64,000 nucleotides of DNA from Ralstonia sp. A12 (lineage in GTDB: Bacteria > Pseudomonadota > Gammaproteobacteria > Burkholderiales > Burkholderiaceae). The translations under genes and the position numbers were made by a program. The stretch's first letter is position 1; each line of letters begins with the position of its first letter. The stretch lies in the NCBI RefSeq assembly GCF_000801955.1, contig NZ_JSZO01000008.1:229567-293566 (forward strand), given 5' to 3'. Below are positions 32,504-42,754 of this stretch, one piece after another. The notes below the pieces were generated by a model. That model was not told the origin of the DNA. It made no database searches and saw only the letters and a list, made by a program, of their open reading frames with translations.

Positions 32504-34128
32504 GGTTTGGTGTTCTCGCGCAGGCGGTAGCGCAGCAGCTTGCCGACTTCACTGCGCGGCAGGGCCGAGCGAAACTCGATGGCACGCGGGTACTTGTACG
32601 GCGCCACCGTCTGCTTGACGAAATCCTGCAGCATCTTGACCATCTCCGGCCCTGGCTCATGGCCCGGATGCAACACCACGAACGCCTTGACGATCTGGCC
32701 GCGCTCTTCATCCGGCACGCCGATCACACCGCACTCGGCCACGGCCGGATGCTGCATCAGCGCGTCTTCCACTTCCGGCGAGGCGATGTTGTAGCCCGAC
32801 GAGATGATCATGTCGTCGGTGCGCGAGTGGTAGTGAAAATAGCCCTCGTCGTCCATCACGTAGGCGTCGCCCGTGAGGTTCCAGCCGTCGCGCACGTAGG
32901 CGCGCTGGCGGTCGTCGGCAAGGTAGCGGCAGCCGGTCGGGCCCTGCACCGCCAGACGGCCCACCGTGCCCGGCGGCACAGGGTTGCCTTGGTCATCCAC
33001 CACGCGCGCAACGTAGCCGGGGACGGCCTTGCCGGTGGCGCCGGGGCGCACATCGGCATCGGCGGCGGAGATGAAGATGTGCAGCATCTCCGTCGCACCA
33101 ATACCGTCGATCAACTCGATGCCAGTGGCGTGCTTCCACAGCGTGCGCGTGGCCACGGGCAGCGCTTCGCCCGCCGACACACAGCGTCGCAGCGGCGTGG
33201 CGCGCAGTTCTTCACCACGCGCGGCGATGGTGCGGTACGTGGTAGGCGCGGTGAACAGCACGGTGGCACCAAAGGTACGGATACCTTCCACCAGTTCATT
33301 GGGCGAGGCCTTCTCCAGCAGTACCGTCGACGCCCCCACGCTCATCGGAAACAGCAGCAGGCCGCCCAGTCCGAACGTGAACGCCATCGGCGGACTGCCG
33401 ATGAAGATGTCGTCGGCACGCGGCTGCAGCACATGCGGAGGCCAGCACGCGCAGATGGCCAGGATGTCACGGTGGAAATGCATCGTCGCCTTCGGCACAC
33501 CGGTCGTGCCCGAGGTGAAGGCAAGCAGGCAGGTGTCATCGGCGGCCGTGTCGACATTGGTGAACGTGGTTGGCTGGCGCGCCATCGCGGCCTCCAACCC
33601 TTCTGGCGTGTCATCGTGAAAGTGCAGAACCCGCACCGGCTTGGCCGCCTGCATATCGGTCGCATTAAGCGCATCGTTCAGCTCGTCGATCAGCCGTGCA
33701 TCGCACAGTGCAAAGCCGATCTCGCCCTTGGCAATGATCTGCCCCAGCTCCTTGGCGCGCAGCAGCGGCATGGTCGCCACGGCAATCGCGCCCACCTTCA
33801 TCACCGCAAACCAGCATGCCGCCAGCATCGGGCTGTTGGGCGAGCGCAGCAGCACGCGGTTGCCCGGCACCACGCCCATCTCGTTCACCAGTACGTTGGC
33901 GATGCGGTTGGCGTGCTCCTGCAAATCCGCATACGTCCAACGGATGCCGGGGGCCTGGATGCAGAGACGGCCGCCCTCGCCTGCCGCTACGCGACGGTCG
34001 AGCAGTTGGGTTGCGCAGTTGAGCTGCGCCGGAAACTGCAATGCCGGCAAGTCGAAGCGATACACCGGTTGCAGCTCCGCCGGCGGCAGCCGGTCGCGGG
34101 CGAAGGTGTCGATATGGGCGCTGGGCAT
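32500..34128 (-). CDS. 2-aminobenzoate-CoA ligase (benzoate-CoA ligase family)
   Basis: The 542-residue protein is an acyl-CoA synthetase of the ANL superfamily: phosphate loop LLAFTSGTTGVPKATMHFH, then GATEMLHIF, TGDAYVMDDEGYFHYHSRTDDM with the hinge Asp, and a C-terminal lysine in LPRSEVGKLLRY. It resembles benzoate- and 2-aminobenzoate-CoA ligases. Start at 34128 follows homology; sequence upstream is non-protein. Together with the monooxygenase/reductase at 37572 it supports anthranilate rather than benzoate as substrate, making anthraniloyl-CoA from ATP and CoA. Confidence 0.85.
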   Translation of the reverse strand: MPSAHIDTFARDRLPPAELQPVYRFDLPALQFPAQLNCATQLLDRRVAAGEGGRLCIQAPGIRWTYADLQEHANRIANVLVNEMGVVPGNRVLLRSPNSPMLAACWFAVMKVGAIAVATMPLLRAKELGQIIAKGEIGFALCDARLIDELNDALNATDMQAAKPVRVLHFHDDTPEGLEAAMARQPTTFTNVDTAADDTCLLAFTSGTTGVPKATMHFHRDILAICACWPPHVLQPRADDIFIGSPPMAFTFGLGGLLLFPMSVGASTVLLEKASPNELVEGIRTFGATVLFTAPTTYRTIAARGEELRATPLRRCVSAGEALPVATRTLWKHATGIELIDGIGATEMLHIFISAADADVRPGATGKAVPGYVARVVDDQGNPVPPGTVGRLAVQGPTGCRYLADDRQRAYVRDGWNLTGDAYVMDDEGYFHYHSRTDDMIISSGYNIASPEVEDALMQHPAVAECGVIGVPDEERGQIVKAFVVLHPGHEPGPEMVKMLQDFVKQTVAPYKYPRAIEFRSALPRSEVGKLLRYRLRENTKP

Positions 34129-34160
34129 GGAGAGCTCTCCGTCTCTGGCGTAGGGCGTGT

Positions 34161-35345
34161 TCAGGGCTTGGCGGGTGCCGCCGGGCTGACGTTCCGCAAC
34201 AACTCGCGCGCGATGATGAGTTGCTGCACTTCGGTCGCACCTTCGTAGATACGCAGCGCGCGAATCTCGCGGTACAGGCGCTCCACAGGTTGCTCGCTCA
34301 CCACGCCCAGGCCACCCCACATCTGCACGGCGGCGTCGATCACCTGCTGCGCGTTCTCGGTGGCGGTCATCTTGGCCATGGCGGCTTCGCGCGTCACGTT
34401 GCGGCCCTGGTCACGCTGCCACGCGGCGCGGTAGGTCAGCAGCGCGGCGCTGTCGATGGCGGTGGCCATCTGCGCGAGCTTGGCCTGCGTGAGCTGGAAG
34501 TCAGCCAGCAAGCCGTTGAACATCTTGCGGGTGGTGGCGCGTGTCAGTGCTTCGTCCAGTGCGCGGCGCGCGAAGCCCAGCGCTGCGGCAGCCACGGAGG
34601 TGCGGAACACATCGAGCGTGCGCATCGCCACCTTGAAGCCCTCGCCCGCCGCGCCCACGCGTTGGCTGGCCGGGATGCGGCAGTTGGTGAAGCGCAGGCG
34701 CGCAAGCGGGTGCGGCGCAATCACGTCGATGCGCTCGGCAATCTCGAAGCCCGGCGTACCGGCCTCGACGATGAACGCGCTGATGCCGCGCGCGCCCGGT
34801 GCCTCGCCCGTGCGCGCAAACACCACGTAGAAATCCGCAATGCCGCCGTTGGAGATCCACGTCTTCTCGCCGTCGAGCACGTAGTCGGTACCGTCTTCGC
34901 GCGCGGCGCAGGCCATGGCGGCCACGTCGGAACCGGCTTCGGGTTCAGACAGCGCAAAAGCGGAGATCGCCTCACCGCGCGCCACCTTCGTCAGATAGCG
35001 CTCACGCTGCTCCGGCGTGCCGTGCAGCGAGATGGCGCCCGAGCCCAGCCCCTGCATCGCAAAGGCGAAGTCAGCCAGGCCGGAATGGCGCGCCAGCGTC
35101 TCGCGGATCAGGCAGATGGCGCGTGTGTCGATGGTCTCGCCCGCGCCACCGTGCGCCGTGCCGCCCACTGCGTGGCGCAGCCAGCCGCCTTGGCCGAGCA
35201 GCTTCACCAGCGCGCGGCATTCGGCATCCACATCGGGGCCGTGGTCGTGCGGGATGTGCTTCGTGGCCCAGGCATCCAGCTCGGCTTCGAGTTGGCGGTG
35301 CTTGTCGTCAAAGAACGGCCACTGCAGGTAGTCCTTGTCGCTCAT
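34161..35345 (-). CDS. acyl-CoA dehydrogenase of the anthranilate operon
   Basis: The 394-residue protein has [16 protein letters not shown], the [13 protein letters not shown] strand, a Gly-rich QMWGGLGV and the catalytic base in [13 protein letters not shown], so unlike the dehydrogenase at 3348 it keeps the standard Glu. Start at 35345 (MSDKDYLQW) lies 1 bp from the hydratase stop. It probably oxidises a ring-opened or cyclohexenyl acyl-CoA during later beta-oxidation of anthranilate carbon. Confidence 0.88.
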   Translation of the reverse strand: MSDKDYLQWPFFDDKHRQLEAELDAWATKHIPHDHGPDVDAECRALVKLLGQGGWLRHAVGGTAHGGAGETIDTRAICLIRETLARHSGLADFAFAMQGLGSGAISLHGTPEQRERYLTKVARGEAISAFALSEPEAGSDVAAMACAAREDGTDYVLDGEKTWISNGGIADFYVVFARTGEAPGARGISAFIVEAGTPGFEIAERIDVIAPHPLARLRFTNCRIPASQRVGAAGEGFKVAMRTLDVFRTSVAAAALGFARRALDEALTRATTRKMFNGLLADFQLTQAKLAQMATAIDSAALLTYRAAWQRDQGRNVTREAAMAKMTATENAQQVIDAAVQMWGGLGVVSEQPVERLYREIRALRIYEGATEVQQLIIARELLRNVSPAAPAKP

Positions 35346-35346
35346 G

Positions 35347-36198
35347 TCAGTTGCCCTCGAATACCGGTTTTTGCTTGGCGACGAACGCGTGGTACGCACG
35401 CGAGAAGTCTTCGGTCAGCATGCAGATGGCCTGCGCTTGCGCCTCGGCCTCGATTGCCTGGTCGATCGTCATCGTCCATTCCTGATGCAGCATCGTTTTG
35501 GTGATGCCATTGGCGAAGGTCGGGCCGGCGGCCACGTCGGCGGCCAGCGCTTGCGCCTGCGCCAGCACCTCGGCCGGTTCGCACAGGCGGTTGAAGAAGC
35601 CCCAGCGCTCACCCTCTTCGCCGCTCATCGAACGGCCGGTGTAGAGCAATTCGCTCGCGCGGCCCTGGCCGATGATGCGCGGCAGGATGGCGCACGCGCC
35701 CATGTCGCAGCCCGCCAGGCCGACGCGGTTGAAGAGGAAGGCCGTCTTGCTGCGCACGGTGCCCAGGCGCAAGTCCGATGCCATCGCCAGGATGGCCCCA
35801 GCGCCAGCACACACGCCATCAATGGCAGCAATGATCGGCTGCGGACACGCGCGCATCGTTTTCACCAGCTCGCCCGTCATGCGCGTGAACATCAGCAGCT
35901 CGGGCGCCTTCAGTTGCACCAACGGGCCGATGATCTCGTGCACATCACCGCCGGAGCAGAAGTTGTCGCCCGCGCCCACCAGCACGATAGCGTTCACGTC
36001 ATCTGCCCATTTGAGCTGGTGGAACAGGTCGCGCAGCTCGGCATACGAATCAAACGTGAGCGGGTTCTTGCGCTCGGGCCGGTTGAGTGTGATGGTGGCA
36101 ACGCCGCCTTCCACGCTCCACTTGAAATGCGTCGCTTTGTAGCCCGCGAGCGGGCGGCGGTTGCCGGCCAACAGGGCCGGGTCAATGCGGTCGGTCAT
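35347..36198 (-). CDS. enoyl-CoA hydratase/isomerase
   Basis: The 283-residue crotonase-fold protein has [14 protein letters not shown] for the oxyanion hole and [24 protein letters not shown] for the second catalytic loop. The start at 36198 overlaps the MarR stop (ATGA). It would hydrate, or possibly hydrolytically open, an unsaturated acyl-CoA made after ring reduction. Some crotonase-fold enzymes catalyse ring cleavage, so that option stays open. Confidence 0.87.
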   Translation of the reverse strand: MTDRIDPALLAGNRRPLAGYKATHFKWSVEGGVATITLNRPERKNPLTFDSYAELRDLFHQLKWADDVNAIVLVGAGDNFCSGGDVHEIIGPLVQLKAPELLMFTRMTGELVKTMRACPQPIIAAIDGVCAGAGAILAMASDLRLGTVRSKTAFLFNRVGLAGCDMGACAILPRIIGQGRASELLYTGRSMSGEEGERWGFFNRLCEPAEVLAQAQALAADVAAGPTFANGITKTMLHQEWTMTIDQAIEAEAQAQAICMLTEDFSRAYHAFVAKQKPVFEGN

Positions 36199-36791
36199 GA
36201 TTTGGTCGTGTTCGTTTGAAGTTGATCGTCGCGGGCGTCCAGCTCGGCCTCGCGCTGTGCGAGATGCACGCGCAGGTGGCCGAGCTGCGCATACAGCGCG
36301 TCTTTGTTGGTCATACCCAGGCCTTCGAACATTTCGATCAGCCAACGTTCATGTTCGGCAGCCATCTCGGCGAAATGGCTACGGCCCGCCTCTGTCAGCA
36401 GCACGCGGAAGGAGCGGCGGTCATCCGGGTCCGACTCGCGTTTGACCAGACCTTCCTTCTCCAACTGATCAGTCAGGCCGGTGACGTTGCCGCCGGTCAC
36501 CATCAGGTAGCGCGACAGCACGTTCATGCGCAGGCCATCCGGGTGGCGATCAAGCTGCGCCAGATAGTCGAAGCGCGGCAGCGTGGTGTTGAAGCGCGTG
36601 CGCAGGCGCTGGCGGATCTGCTGTTCGATCTGCGTGCTGCAGGCCAAGAGGCGCAACCAGATCTTCACGTCCACGTGGTCATCCACATGCGCTCGGGCTT
36701 CCAGGCCGATGTGTTCATCGCCCAGCGCTTGTGCGACGGCGTGGTAGCCAGACACGCGCGTGGCGAGTGCGGTCTTGCGCGGCTTGCTCAC
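36195..36791 (-). CDS. MarR-family regulator inside the anthranilate operon
   Basis: The 198-residue protein has a winged-helix MarR core ([20 protein letters not shown], then [27 protein letters not shown]). A GTG at 36791 overlaps the SDR stop (GTGA) and has GGAGG five bases before it, so I use it as the start. MarR proteins in aromatic CoA operons usually repress and are released by the aromatic acyl-CoA; the gene lies inside the operon it probably controls. A candidate operator lies in the AT-rich segment at 39971-40012. Confidence 0.87.
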   Translation of the reverse strand: MSKPRKTALATRVSGYHAVAQALGDEHIGLEARAHVDDHVDVKIWLRLLACSTQIEQQIRQRLRTRFNTTLPRFDYLAQLDRHPDGLRMNVLSRYLMVTGGNVTGLTDQLEKEGLVKRESDPDDRRSFRVLLTEAGRSHFAEMAAEHERWLIEMFEGLGMTNKDALYAQLGHLRVHLAQREAELDARDDQLQTNTTKS

Positions 36792-37570
36792 ATCACCTCC
36801 CCACCGGAGACCGAGATGGCCTGCCCAGTGATGGACGATGCGCCATCCGAGCACAGCCACACCACGGCATTCGCCACTTCATCGGGCGTGATCAACCGGC
36901 CTTGCGGATTGCCCTTCACCAGCTCGGCCAGCGCTTCTTCTGTGCTGCGGCCGGTGCGGGCGACGATGCGGTCGATGCTCTCGCGCACGATGTCGGTTTC
37001 GGTATAGCCGGGGCACACGGCATTGACGGTGACGCCGCGTGCGGCCAGCTCCAGCGCCAATGAGCGCGTGAGGCCGATCACCCCATGCTTGGCCGCCACA
37101 TACGCTGACACATATGCATAACCGCGCTGTCCCGCCGTGCTGGCAATGTTGACGATGCGGCCGTGGCCTGCTGCCTGCACATCCGCCAACGCCGCCTGCG
37201 TGCACAGGAACGTGCCCGTCAGGTTCACGGCCAGCATGCGCTGCCATTGGTCGAGCGTGGTCTTGGCAAACGGTGCGCTCTCGGCCTGGCCCGCGTTGTT
37301 GACGAGGATGGAGATCGGGCCAAGGCCGGCGCGCGCCGATTCGAATGCCGCCGACACACTCGCCGCATCCGCCACATCGCATGTGACGACCTGCGCGCGG
37401 GCGCTATCCGGCAACGTCTTGGCGGTCGCCTCCAACACAGCAGCGTTTCGCCCCATCAGCGTGAGCGTGGCGCCTTGCGCCGCGAGTTGCGCGGCAATCG
37501 CAGCGCCAATCCCCCGGCCTGCGCCGGTGACGACGGCATGGCGGCCCGCGAGCATCGCTGGTGTCGGCAT
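36788..37570 (-). CDS. SDR-family 3-hydroxyacyl-CoA dehydrogenase-like protein
   Basis: The 260-residue protein has the SDR cofactor motif VTGAGRGIGAAIA, NNAG, and the catalytic YVSAYVAAK (Tyr and Lys) after a Ser in IVNIASTAG. It ends in [12 protein letters not shown]. It lies one base after the monooxygenase/reductase gene and overlaps MarR. In this operon it most likely oxidises the 3-hydroxyacyl-CoA made by the hydratase. Confidence 0.87.
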   Translation of the reverse strand: MPTPAMLAGRHAVVTGAGRGIGAAIAAQLAAQGATLTLMGRNAAVLEATAKTLPDSARAQVVTCDVADAASVSAAFESARAGLGPISILVNNAGQAESAPFAKTTLDQWQRMLAVNLTGTFLCTQAALADVQAAGHGRIVNIASTAGQRGYAYVSAYVAAKHGVIGLTRSLALELAARGVTVNAVCPGYTETDIVRESIDRIVARTGRSTEEALAELVKGNPQGRLITPDEVANAVVWLCSDGASSITGQAISVSGGEVM

Positions 37571-37571
37571 C

Positions 37572-39944
37572 TCAAACCCCTTGCATGCGGTTGGCCTGCT
37601 CCAGCGGAGACAACCCCGCCGCCTGCGCCGCCATGGCGCGCTCGCGCTCCAGGTTGCGTTCGAGCTGCAGCTTGCCCGCGCGGTACTGCTTGGGCCACGC
37701 CACGTCGAGGTAACCGATGCGCGCGGCTTCGTTCAGCGTCCAGGCCGGGTTGGCCAGGTGCGGGCGCGCTACGGCGCACAGGTCGGCACGGCCGGCAGCG
37801 ATGATGCTGTTGACGTGGTCCGCCTCGGAGATGGCACCCACGGCAATCGTGGCGATGCCTGCCTCGTTGCGCACCCGGTCGGCAAACGGCGTCTGGAACA
37901 TGCGGCCATACACCGGCTGCTCCTTCTTGCTGACTTGGCCCGACGAGCAGTCGATCATGTCTGCGCCCGCCGCCTTGAAGACGCGCGCGATTTCCACCGC
38001 ATCGTCCGGCGTGATGCCGCCTTCCACCCAGTCGTGCGCGGAAATGCGCACCGACATCGGCTTGCTTTGCGGCCACACCTCGCGCACCGCATGGAAGACT
38101 TCGAGCGGGAAGCGCAGCCGGTTTTCCAGCGAGCCACCGTACGCGTCATTGCGCTGGTTCGTCAGCGGCGAGATGAACGACGACAGCAGATAGCCGTGCG
38201 CGCAGTGCAGTTCCAGCCAATCGAAACCCGCCTCCGCAGCCATGCGCGCCGAGTTGACGAAGTCGTCGCGCACGCGGTCCATGTCGTCACGCGTCATGGC
38301 GTGCGACCACTGGCTCACGCCATCCAAATACTGCTGCGGGGATGCGGAGATCAGCGGCCAGTTGTGGCCGTCTTCCAGCGGCAGATCAATGCCGTCCCAC
38401 GCCGCGCGGGTCGAGCCCTTGGCGCCTGCGTGGCCGAGCTGGATGCCGAGCTTCGCATCGCTGTTGGCATGCACGAACTGCACGATGCGCGCCCAGCCGT
38501 CGCGGTGTTCGGTGTTCCACAAACCCGGGCATGCCGGGGTGATGCGCGCATCTGGCGACACGCAGGTCATCTCGGCCATCACGAGGCCCGCGCCGCCCAT
38601 GGCGCGCGCGCCCAGGTGCACGAGGTGGTAATCCGCGGGCTGACCGTCTTCGCACGAGTACTGCGCCATGGGCGACACCACCACGCGGTTTTTGAGCGTG
38701 ACGCCGCGCACGGTAAAGGGCGTGAACATCGGCGGCACCGGGCCGTAGTCAGGTGCGCGGCTTCTGCTGGGTAGACCGGCCTGCTCAGCAATCCAGTCTT
38801 CAAACGATTCGAGATACCGCTTGTCGCGCTGGCGCAGGTTTTCGTGGCTGATGCGCTGGCTGCGCGTGAGCAGCGAATACGCAAACTGCTCGGTCGGCAG
38901 GTTGGCGTAGCGCGACACGTTTTCGAACCACTCGGTCGAGTTGCGCGCCGCGTTCTGAATGCGCAGCACTTCCACACTGCGCACAGACTCATAGTGTTCC
39001 AGCGCACCGCGCAGATCGCCGGGGTACTGGCTGATGCTGCGTGCGAGTTCAATCGAATCTTCCAGCGCCAGCTTGGTGCCCGAGCCGATCGAGAAGTGCG
39101 CCGTGTGCGCAGCATCGCCCATCAACACCACCGGCGTGTTGTGTTCATTGGTATGCACCCAATGCCCGCACACCACGCGCGGGAAGCGAATCCACTGCGC
39201 CGAGCCCCGCAGGTGCGTGGCGTTGGAGATCAGCTTGTTGCCGTCGAGGTACTTGGCGAACAGGCGCTCGCAGTAGGCGATGGCGTCTTCCTTCTCCATC
39301 GTCTCCAGCCCTGCCGCGCGCCACACCTCTTCGGGCGCCTCGACGATGAAGGTGGAGGTCTCATCATCAAAGCGGTACGCATGCGCCTGAAACCAGCCGT
39401 GCTCGGTTTCTTCAAACGCAAAGGTGAAGGCCTCGAACAGCTTGTGCGTGCCGAGCCAGACAAAGCGGCAGCGGCGCGTGTCGATATCGGGTTGATACGT
39501 GGCGGCGTACTTGGTGCGGATGCGGCTGTTCAGGCCGTCGCTGGCGATGACGAGGTCGGCGTCGGCATAGGCCGTGTCATCTTGCACATCGGTTTCGAAG
39601 ACAAGCTTGACGCCCTCTTCCTCGCAGCGCGCCTGCAGGATGTTCAGCAGGCGCTTGCGCCCGATGCCGCAGAAGCCGTGGCCGCCCGAGCGCACCACCT
39701 GGCCGCGGATGTGGACTTCAATGTCGTCCCAGTGGTTGAAGGCGTCGAGGATCTGCGCGGCGCTCTTGGCATCCGCCCGCTGCAGGTTGCCCAGCGTCTG
39801 GTCTGAGAAGACCACGCCCCAGCCGAAGGTGTCATACGGCCGGTTGCGCTCCACGACCGTGATGTCGTGCGACGGGTCCTGCAGCTTCATCAGCAGGGCA
39901 AAGTACAGGCCAGCCGGCCCACCACCAATACAGACGATCTTCAT
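37572..39944 (-). CDS. 2-aminobenzoyl-CoA monooxygenase/reductase (two-domain flavoenzyme)
   Basis: This 790-residue fusion defines the operon. Residues 1 to about 380 form a flavin monooxygenase like salicylate hydroxylase ([16 protein letters not shown] at the start, [18 protein letters not shown] for FAD). From about 400 it is an Old Yellow Enzyme/2,4-dienoyl-CoA reductase barrel ([33 protein letters not shown], a C-terminal [16 protein letters not shown]). The same order is known for Azoarcus evansii 2-aminobenzoyl-CoA monooxygenase/reductase, which hydroxylates and then reduces anthraniloyl-CoA to a non-aromatic product without ring-cleaving dioxygenases. It is first in the leftward operon. 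Salicylyl-CoA 5-hydroxylase is a related alternative but lacks the reductase half. Confidence 0.88.
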   Translation of the reverse strand: MKIVCIGGGPAGLYFALLMKLQDPSHDITVVERNRPYDTFGWGVVFSDQTLGNLQRADAKSAAQILDAFNHWDDIEVHIRGQVVRSGGHGFCGIGRKRLLNILQARCEEEGVKLVFETDVQDDTAYADADLVIASDGLNSRIRTKYAATYQPDIDTRRCRFVWLGTHKLFEAFTFAFEETEHGWFQAHAYRFDDETSTFIVEAPEEVWRAAGLETMEKEDAIAYCERLFAKYLDGNKLISNATHLRGSAQWIRFPRVVCGHWVHTNEHNTPVVLMGDAAHTAHFSIGSGTKLALEDSIELARSISQYPGDLRGALEHYESVRSVEVLRIQNAARNSTEWFENVSRYANLPTEQFAYSLLTRSQRISHENLRQRDKRYLESFEDWIAEQAGLPSRSRAPDYGPVPPMFTPFTVRGVTLKNRVVVSPMAQYSCEDGQPADYHLVHLGARAMGGAGLVMAEMTCVSPDARITPACPGLWNTEHRDGWARIVQFVHANSDAKLGIQLGHAGAKGSTRAAWDGIDLPLEDGHNWPLISASPQQYLDGVSQWSHAMTRDDMDRVRDDFVNSARMAAEAGFDWLELHCAHGYLLSSFISPLTNQRNDAYGGSLENRLRFPLEVFHAVREVWPQSKPMSVRISAHDWVEGGITPDDAVEIARVFKAAGADMIDCSSGQVSKKEQPVYGRMFQTPFADRVRNEAGIATIAVGAISEADHVNSIIAAGRADLCAVARPHLANPAWTLNEAARIGYLDVAWPKQYRAGKLQLERNLERERAMAAQAAGLSPLEQANRMQGV

Positions 39945-39970
39945 GACAACGGCTCCGCGTTCGATGCGGT

Positions 39971-40012
39971 ATTACATTAGTCATGAATAGTTTAGTTGTA
40001 AAGTAATTTGCT
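39971..40012. promoter_or_regulatory. AT-rich promoter/operator region of the anthranilate operon
   Basis: In an otherwise GC-rich window this short stretch, 27-68 bp before the monooxygenase/reductase ATG, is rich in A and T. It starts ATTAC and holds AGTAATTT near the right end, with several TTAGT/CATTAG words. MarR operators are usually AT-rich imperfect palindromes, so it is a candidate, not a demonstrated site. Confidence 0.35.
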
Positions 40013-40080
40013 CGGATGGAGGCCCCGGGGTTTACACCAGACGAGCGGCGCCGGGCGCACAGCAGTAGGTGAGTCCCCAC

Positions 40081-40893
40081 TCAGGCCAGGCGCTGTTGGA
40101 AGAACGCCAGAATCTCGTCGCGGGCCGCCAGCGTGGGTTCCCCGGCTGCGTCGATCAGGTGGGCAGTGACGACGCTGTGCGGGCAAGGCACATGCTGGGC
40201 AAAGAACGACGGCGGGTTCGGGTGCGCGGCGCTGTCGGGCAGCACTCGCGCCACGAACCGATCACCCAGCGCCTCGGCATAGGCCGCGAAGCGCTGGGCG
40301 CGGCAGAAGCGGTCGCCCTCAAACCGATAAGCCAGCACGGTCAGGTCTTCGCGCTCCAGCCGCTGGCGCACGGCGGCCACCTCCTCCGGCGCAATCTCGA
40401 TCCCGCCCGGTGCGTTCAACGGTAACGACGGCTGGCACAGCACCGGCGCCAGCATGGCCGGCTCCAACATCATCGTCAGCGCAAAATTGCCGGTGAAGCA
40501 CATGCCGATGGCGCCCACGCCGGGACCACCGCACTCCGCATTGGCCAGCCGCGCCAGCGTGCGCAGCCACTGCGTGACCGGGCTCGACTGGTTGGCCGCA
40601 AACGCGCGGAACTCCGCACTCACGCACGCGTGCCGGAAGACCTCCGCACCGGCGTCCGCCTCGGGCACCGCGCCGTCGCGGCCGAACAAGGACGGCATGT
40701 AGACCGTCAGCCCCGCATCGCGCACCCAGCGCGCGAACCGCGCCACGTGCGGGCTGATGCCGGGCATCTCGGCCATGACGATCACGCCCGGGCCAGTGCC
40801 GGCCACGTACACGGTTTTGGTCGTGCCATCCAACGTGATCTGGCGGCGCGCGAAGTCTTCCAGGCGGTCGTCTTGAGGGCTGGGCGGTGTCAT
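40081..40893 (-). CDS. dienelactone hydrolase-family protein
   Basis: The 270-residue protein shows the DLH fold: GVIVMAEMPGISPHVARFARW near the N-terminus, the nucleophile elbow GAIGMCFTGNFAL with Cys as in dienelactone hydrolase, and a late PHSVVTAHLIDA region with a possible His. I start it at MTPPSPQDD (40893); an ATG 27 bases upstream is possible. It lies 137 bp upstream of the anthranilate operon on the same strand and is divergent from the GlxA-like regulator. The substrate could be a lactone or ester and is not determined. Confidence 0.8.
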   Translation of the reverse strand: MTPPSPQDDRLEDFARRQITLDGTTKTVYVAGTGPGVIVMAEMPGISPHVARFARWVRDAGLTVYMPSLFGRDGAVPEADAGAEVFRHACVSAEFRAFAANQSSPVTQWLRTLARLANAECGGPGVGAIGMCFTGNFALTMMLEPAMLAPVLCQPSLPLNAPGGIEIAPEEVAAVRQRLEREDLTVLAYRFEGDRFCRAQRFAAYAEALGDRFVARVLPDSAAHPNPPSFFAQHVPCPHSVVTAHLIDAAGEPTLAARDEILAFFQQRLA

Positions 40894-40990
40894 GCGGGCG
40901 GCCTTGCGTGTGGTGGGCATGCCTGCATTGAACGCCCGCGGCCGCTACACTTCGAGTGTCGATTTCGACATCTTTCAGGCAAATTTGGCC

Positions 40991-41962
40991 ATGGCGGATT
41001 TCACCATCCTCGTACTCTCCGGCGCGTATGCCACCAGCGTAGCAGCCACGTTGGATGTACTGCAGGCAGCGTCGACACTGGCGCCGCGCGTAAAGGCGGC
41101 ACGCCCCACGTGGCGTGTGCTGTCAGCCGACGCACCCAGCGTACGGTTGAGCAGCGGCATGCAGGTTGACGCAACCGCCTTGCCCAAGCGACCCCGCCCC
41201 GATGGCAGCACGTGGGTTGTGCCTGGGCTCGGCATTGATGATGTGGGCGCCCTTGCCGCACGCCTGGCGCGTGAGGATGCGCAGCGGGCAGCGCGCACCC
41301 TTGCCGCGCAGGTGGCAGCGGGTGGGCAGGTGGCGGCATCGTGCTCGGCAGTCTTTCTGTTGCAGGCAGCGGGGCTGCTGCCAGAGCGCCGGGTGACGAC
41401 CTCGTGGTGGCTGGCTGCCACGCTGCAGCAGCGGGAACCTACCTGCACGGTCGACGCCGATCGCATGGTCTGCGCAGACGGCCCGGTCAGCACGGCAGGC
41501 GCCGCCTTTGCACAAACCGATTTGATGCTGCATCTGCTACGCACGCGCTTTGGCGTGGCGCTTGCCGATGCCGTCGGGCGCGTGTTGCTGATCGACGGGC
41601 GCCACGCGCAGGCACCGTTTGTCGTGCCCGCCATGCTGGCCAACGGCAACGCATTGATCGGCCGCCTGGTGGCGCATATCGAAGCCGCACTACCCAACCC
41701 GCCCAGCGTGCAGGCACTGGCCGATGCGTTTGCGATGTCGCAACGCACGCTGTCGCGGCACGTGCAGGAAGCCACCGGCAGAAGCACCCTGGCACTGGTG
41801 CAGAGCGTGCGCCTGAACCGCGCCCGCATGCTGATCGAATCCAGCCGCATGACCATCGACCGCGTGGCCGAAGCCGTGGGTTATGAAGATGCCACCGCGC
41901 TGCGGCGCCTGATGCGCAAGGTGTCGGGCACCAACCCCAGTCAGTACCGCCCCGCTGCCTAG
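40991..41962 (+). CDS. GlxA-like AraC-family regulator (DJ-1/PfpI domain + HTH)
   Basis: The 323-residue protein starts MADFTILVLSGAYATSV; residues 1 to about 200 form a DJ-1/PfpI-like domain with the elbow ASCSAVFLLQAAGLL, and the C-terminus has a double helix-turn-helix (LADAFAMSQRTLSRHVQEATG, then MTIDRVAEAVGYEDATALRRL). Members usually regulate an adjacent catabolic gene. The divergent dienelactone hydrolase gene, 97 bp away, is the obvious target. Confidence 0.85.
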   Translation: MADFTILVLSGAYATSVAATLDVLQAASTLAPRVKAARPTWRVLSADAPSVRLSSGMQVDATALPKRPRPDGSTWVVPGLGIDDVGALAARLAREDAQRAARTLAAQVAAGGQVAASCSAVFLLQAAGLLPERRVTTSWWLAATLQQREPTCTVDADRMVCADGPVSTAGAAFAQTDLMLHLLRTRFGVALADAVGRVLLIDGRHAQAPFVVPAMLANGNALIGRLVAHIEAALPNPPSVQALADAFAMSQRTLSRHVQEATGRSTLALVQSVRLNRARMLIESSRMTIDRVAEAVGYEDATALRRLMRKVSGTNPSQYRPAA

Positions 41963-42064
41963 GGTTACAGGCCGTTACACAAGAACCTGCCCGGCTTTAA
42001 TTTTCGTTTAAGACTTCGCCCCTAACTTGGTCACATCGCACCCACCCCAATAGGAAACCGCGCC

Positions 42065-42754
42065 ATGTCCCCGCAAGAACAGCAAGCCCTGGAAAACTTC
42101 CTGGCCCAACTGACGCAAGCACGCGCCGGGGCAAAAGACCCGCAGGCCGAAGCCCGCATTCTGGAAGCCGCCGCCCGCCAGCCGGATGCCGCTTACCTGC
42201 TCGTGCAGCGCGCCATGCTGCTCGACCAGGCGCTGGCATCGGCCCAAACGCAGATCACATCGCTACAGAGCCAGTTGCAGGCGGCACAAGCCAGCCGCAG
42301 CACGTCGTTCATGGATTCGGCCAACAACTGGGGCGGCCACGGCACCAGCGCCGCGCCCAACCCCGCATACGCTCCGCAGCAGGCCGCCCCCATGCAGATG
42401 CCGCCGCAGGCCCAATCGCCCCAACAGGCCCCGGCGCAACCCGTGCGCTCGGGCTTCTTTAGCGGCGGCCTGGGCAGCACGCTCGGCAGCGTTGCCACCA
42501 CAGCGGCGGGCGTGGCAGGCGGTGCACTCCTGTTCCAGGGCATCGAGAACATGTTCCACCACAACAGTGGCGGTGGCGGCTTCTTTGGTCAGCAGCCGTT
42601 GATGGGCGGCACCACGGAAACGGTGATCAACAACTACTACGACGGCGACAGCGGCAATCGCAACACGGCCTCGCGTGACGATAGCCTTGGCCTGATCGAT
42701 GACAGCGACTTGGGCGGCAGCGATTATTCGGATGATGATTCGACCCTGATCTAA
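42065..42754 (+). CDS. DUF2076 family protein
   Basis: The 229-residue protein starts MSPQEQQALENFLAQL, the hallmark of DUF2076. It has an alpha-helical N-terminal half, a Pro/Gln-rich linker (about 110-140), a Gly-rich hydrophobic stretch (GGLGSTLGSVATTAAGVAGG) and an acidic Asp/Ser tail. Such proteins are thought to be peripheral to the periplasm or envelope; no function is established. It stands alone between a regulator and a convergent LysR gene whose stop is adjacent. Confidence 0.85.
   Translation: MSPQEQQALENFLAQLTQARAGAKDPQAEARILEAAARQPDAAYLLVQRAMLLDQALASAQTQITSLQSQLQAAQASRSTSFMDSANNWGGHGTSAAPNPAYAPQQAAPMQMPPQAQSPQQAPAQPVRSGFFSGGLGSTLGSVATTAAGVAGGALLFQGIENMFHHNSGGGGFFGQQPLMGGTTETVINNYYDGDSGNRNTASRDDSLGLIDDSDLGGSDYSDDDSTLI

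Noticed and set aside
32659..34248. 529-codon plus-strand open frame opposite the 2-aminobenzoate-CoA ligase gene
   Set aside because: Arg/His/Ala-rich composition with no domains. It is the antisense frame of a clear ANL ligase, a common artefact in GC-rich DNA.
37137..38774. 545-codon plus-strand open frame opposite the SDR and monooxygenase/reductase genes
   Set aside because: It is the antisense shadow of two well-supported enzymes, with no start signal or motif.
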